From Hirudo medicinalis (lineage: Eukaryota > Annelida > Clitellata > Hirudinida > Hirudinidae): a stretch of 19,507 nucleotides of DNA. Both the position numbers and the translations under genes were made by a program. Below are positions 17,942 through 19,507 of the stretch, piece after piece. The notes beneath the pieces are model-generated. The model made no database searches, was not told the origin of the DNA, and saw nothing but the letters and a program-made list of their open reading frames with translations. Positions within the stretch are counted from its first letter, which is position 1. Every line of letters starts with the position of its first letter. Location: assembly GCA_011800805.1 (NCBI GenBank), contig MPNW01000705.1, positions 109,776 through 129,282 of the forward strand. The letters are read 5' to 3'.

Positions 17942-18250
17942 ATGAAGAAGATGATGAAGGAGAATAATAATAATAATAAAAATAAAAATAATAATAATAA
18001 TAATAATAATAACAGTAATAATAACAATAACAATAATAATAATAAGATTAGTGAGATTAATAAGATTAATAATAATAATAATGATAATGATAATAATAAT
18101 AAGATTAATAATAATGATTATGATAATGATGATGATGTTGATGATGATGATAATAAAAATAATAATAATAATAAGAAGAAGATAAAGGAGAAGATTAATA
18201 ATAATAATAATAATAATAAAAAGAATAACAAAAAAGATGAAGAAGAAGAG
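17942..18250. repeat. (AAT)n microsatellite with GAT and AAG interruptions
   Basis: AAT/AAC triplets with scattered GAT, AAG and GTG. The Asn-rich plus-strand frame across it starts at an ATG but consists almost wholly of repeat, ending DEEEEDECSSFRF. I do not regard it as a gene. Confidence 0.85.
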
Positions 18251-18476
18251 GATGAATGCTCGAGTTTCAGATTTTGATTAGCAACGCTTCTCCTGTTGAT
18301 GACTGATGCTGGATTTTTTAAAATTTTGAATTCAGATATTTTTTGTTTAAATTATTTATTAAATATTAATTATTATATTATCAATATTTATTAGTTATTA
18401 ATACATATTAATAATATTTTTTAGCTTGTCTTTTCTTAAAATTATGTTTCAAATGCGATTTTGTTATTTAAATTAT

Positions 18477-18893
18477 TTAAAGGAATAAAAAAATATTTTC
18501 TCTAAATTTTTTTCTAGAGAAATCAGGTTCCTCTCCTGATGATGCTGACGAAAATATATCCTTGTCGATGTCATTGTCGATGTCATTGTTAATGTCATTG
18601 TCGATGTCCTTGTTGATGTCCTTGTTGATGTCCTTGTTGATGTCCTTGTTGATGTCATTGTTGATGTCATTGTTGATGTCATTGTTAATGTCATTGTTGA
18701 TGTCATTGTTGATGTCATTGTTAATGTCATTGTTGATGTCATTGTTAATGTCATTGTTGATGTCATTGTTGATGTCATTGTTGATGTCATTGTTGATGTC
18801 ATTGTTGATGTCATTGTTGATGTCATTGTTGATGTCCTTGTTGTTGATATTGCTTCTTTCCTCTTTTGGAAGCTTTTTCTTAATTGCGATGAA
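18477..18893 (-). CDS. Weak candidate: exon through the 12-bp minisatellite
   Basis: On the minus strand, after a poor acceptor (acatgag), one frame reads FIAIKKKLPKEERSNINNK, then a (D-I-N-N)n repeat, then DKDIFSSASSGEEPDFSRKK and a Phe/Leu-rich end with TAA at 18479-18477. The flanks on both sides look protein-like in the same frame. A rival minus-strand frame with an ATG (MSSSQLRKSFQKRKE, then TMTS repeats) is also open, because a 12-bp unit cannot break a frame. No family recognised. Confidence 0.2.
   Translation of the reverse strand, partial: FIAIKKKLPKEERSNINNKDINNDINNDINNDINNDINNDINNDINNDINNDINNDINNDINNDINNDINNDINNDINNDINKDINKDINKDINKDIDNDINNDIDNDIDKDIFSSASSGEEPDFSRKKFRENIFLFL
18562..18843. 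repeat. 12-bp minisatellite, about 23 units
   Basis: Units of TTGTTGATGTCA with three recurrent variants: TTGTCG early on, TTGTTAATGTCA scattered, and a block ending TCC in place of TCA. Variants cluster (a run of TCC units near 18605-18650), showing local unit spreading. Confidence 0.95.
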
Positions 18894-19059
18894 CTCATGT
18901 ACGTATGTATTTTAATGTCGCATACAAACTTCGTTTGTACCACGTTCGTTGCATACTAAGTGGGTTTTGTACGTTTATCGACCTCCTACTTCAAATAATC
19001 CCAACAAATCCAATCGATCCATTTTTTCCGATATTCGATTTAAAAACAAAAGTATCTCA

Positions 19060-19221
19060 GAGGATAATCTCAGTGCTTCGGCATTCAGCCAGCTTTACCG
19101 ACGAAATGAATGATAAGCCATCAGCTAAGGAAACTATCTCCAAGCGAATACAATTCAAGGCTTTAGAGAAGGAATCAATCATCTTCTTTCAAAACGAATA
19201 TAATCAGTGGATGGAGTAATG
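19060..19221 (+). CDS. Weak candidate: terminal exon-like frame
   Basis: Part of a longer plus-strand frame whose last 50 or so residues look protein-like (SVLRHSASFTDEMNDKPSAK, ETISKRIQFKALEKES, IIFFQNEYNQWME, stop). The upstream part is hydrophobic, AT-driven and probably not coding. Several AG sites near 19050-19090 could be acceptors. No family recognised, and the strand is not settled. Confidence 0.2.
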
Positions 19222-19372
19222 TATCTGTTTGTCCGAGGATTTAAGACATTTTATTTTTCTAGGCAGTAATCTTTCCCTCGTATGGTATTTCTACGATCGA
19301 CTATCTATCAATTAGAATAGTTTTGTTATTGAGTGCTTCGACGGGGTAAATTTGGCTGTTTGTCACTTTTAT

Positions 19373-19412
19373 TTACTCACTCACTCACTCACTCACTCAC
19401 TCACTCACTCAC
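19373..19412. repeat. (ACTC)n microsatellite
   Basis: About ten perfect ACTC tetramers. The remaining sequence to the window end shows no gene. Confidence 0.95.
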
Positions 19413-19507
19413 CGTTTCTCTCCACCATCTCTTCTTTATTCATTCTGAGACAGAGAAGCGTTCATTGATCATTCCGAGGACATTGAGTTTTGTTCAACGC
19501 TGGAGTT

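Noticed and set aside
18562..18843. Regular repeats considered as a CRISPR array
   Set aside because: Units are 12 bp in direct tandem with no spacers, and the DNA is eukaryotic.
18918..18940. Small hairpin TACAAAC-TTC-GTTTGTA
   Set aside because: A 7-bp stem alone in AT-rich DNA is not enough to call an RNA gene or terminator.

Overview
The window is eukaryotic nuclear DNA. Genes are split by short introns (about 100-750 bp) with GT-AG borders, poly(A) signals and TATA boxes can be seen, and the spacers are AT-rich and full of microsatellites. The three identifiable genes are animal-type, and two tRNA-derived SINE-like elements lie in introns. A small-intron invertebrate fits best, perhaps a spiralian such as an annelid or mollusc, but nothing here fixes the phylum.

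Layout: (1) 1-2.3 kb has three coding-looking pieces on the + strand, including an acidic poly-Asp end, a duplicated palindromic 29-bp element and a cluster of TGACA words. I could not join them into one gene. (2) 2.3-5.6 kb, minus strand: a complete cofactor-dependent phosphoglycerate mutase gene, with six coding exons giving 250 aa, a probable 5'UTR exon, a TATA box and a poly(A) signal. (3) 6.06-9.35 kb, plus strand: a RAD51AP1-like homologous-recombination gene, about 373 aa in eight clear exons plus one inferred 11-nt microexon. It has the conserved N-terminus, the central PLDEKL..RDI motif and the C-terminal RAD51-binding motif LRLGLSR...LHP. Two SINE-like elements sit in its last two introns. 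(4) 10.15-15.53 kb, minus strand, possibly starting at 16.2 kb: a large PARP-family gene of 1299 aa (1326 with an inferred extra exon). It carries a SUMO-interacting-type motif and basic stretch, a long disordered region with an Asn-rich coding minisatellite, an RBR/RNF216-like RING1 zinc finger, and a PARP7/PARP12-like ADP-ribosyltransferase domain with a helix-like insertion of about 58 residues. (5) 16.3-19.5 kb is mostly simple-sequence DNA (TCA, GAT/GAA/GAC, AATT, AAT, a 12-bp minisatellite, ACTC) with a few weak coding-like islands.

The mutase gene is glycolytic and probably unrelated to its neighbours, although it diverges from the RAD51AP1-like gene over a spacer of about 0.5 kb. The RAD51AP1-like and PARP genes are tail to tail. 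Both families act, or can act, in DNA-damage or stress signalling, but no functional link is shown by the sequence. The most novel item is the predicted RING1-like/ADP-ribosyltransferase fusion. All exon joins were made by eye from splice signals, reading phase and family knowledge, with no alignment or transcript data.
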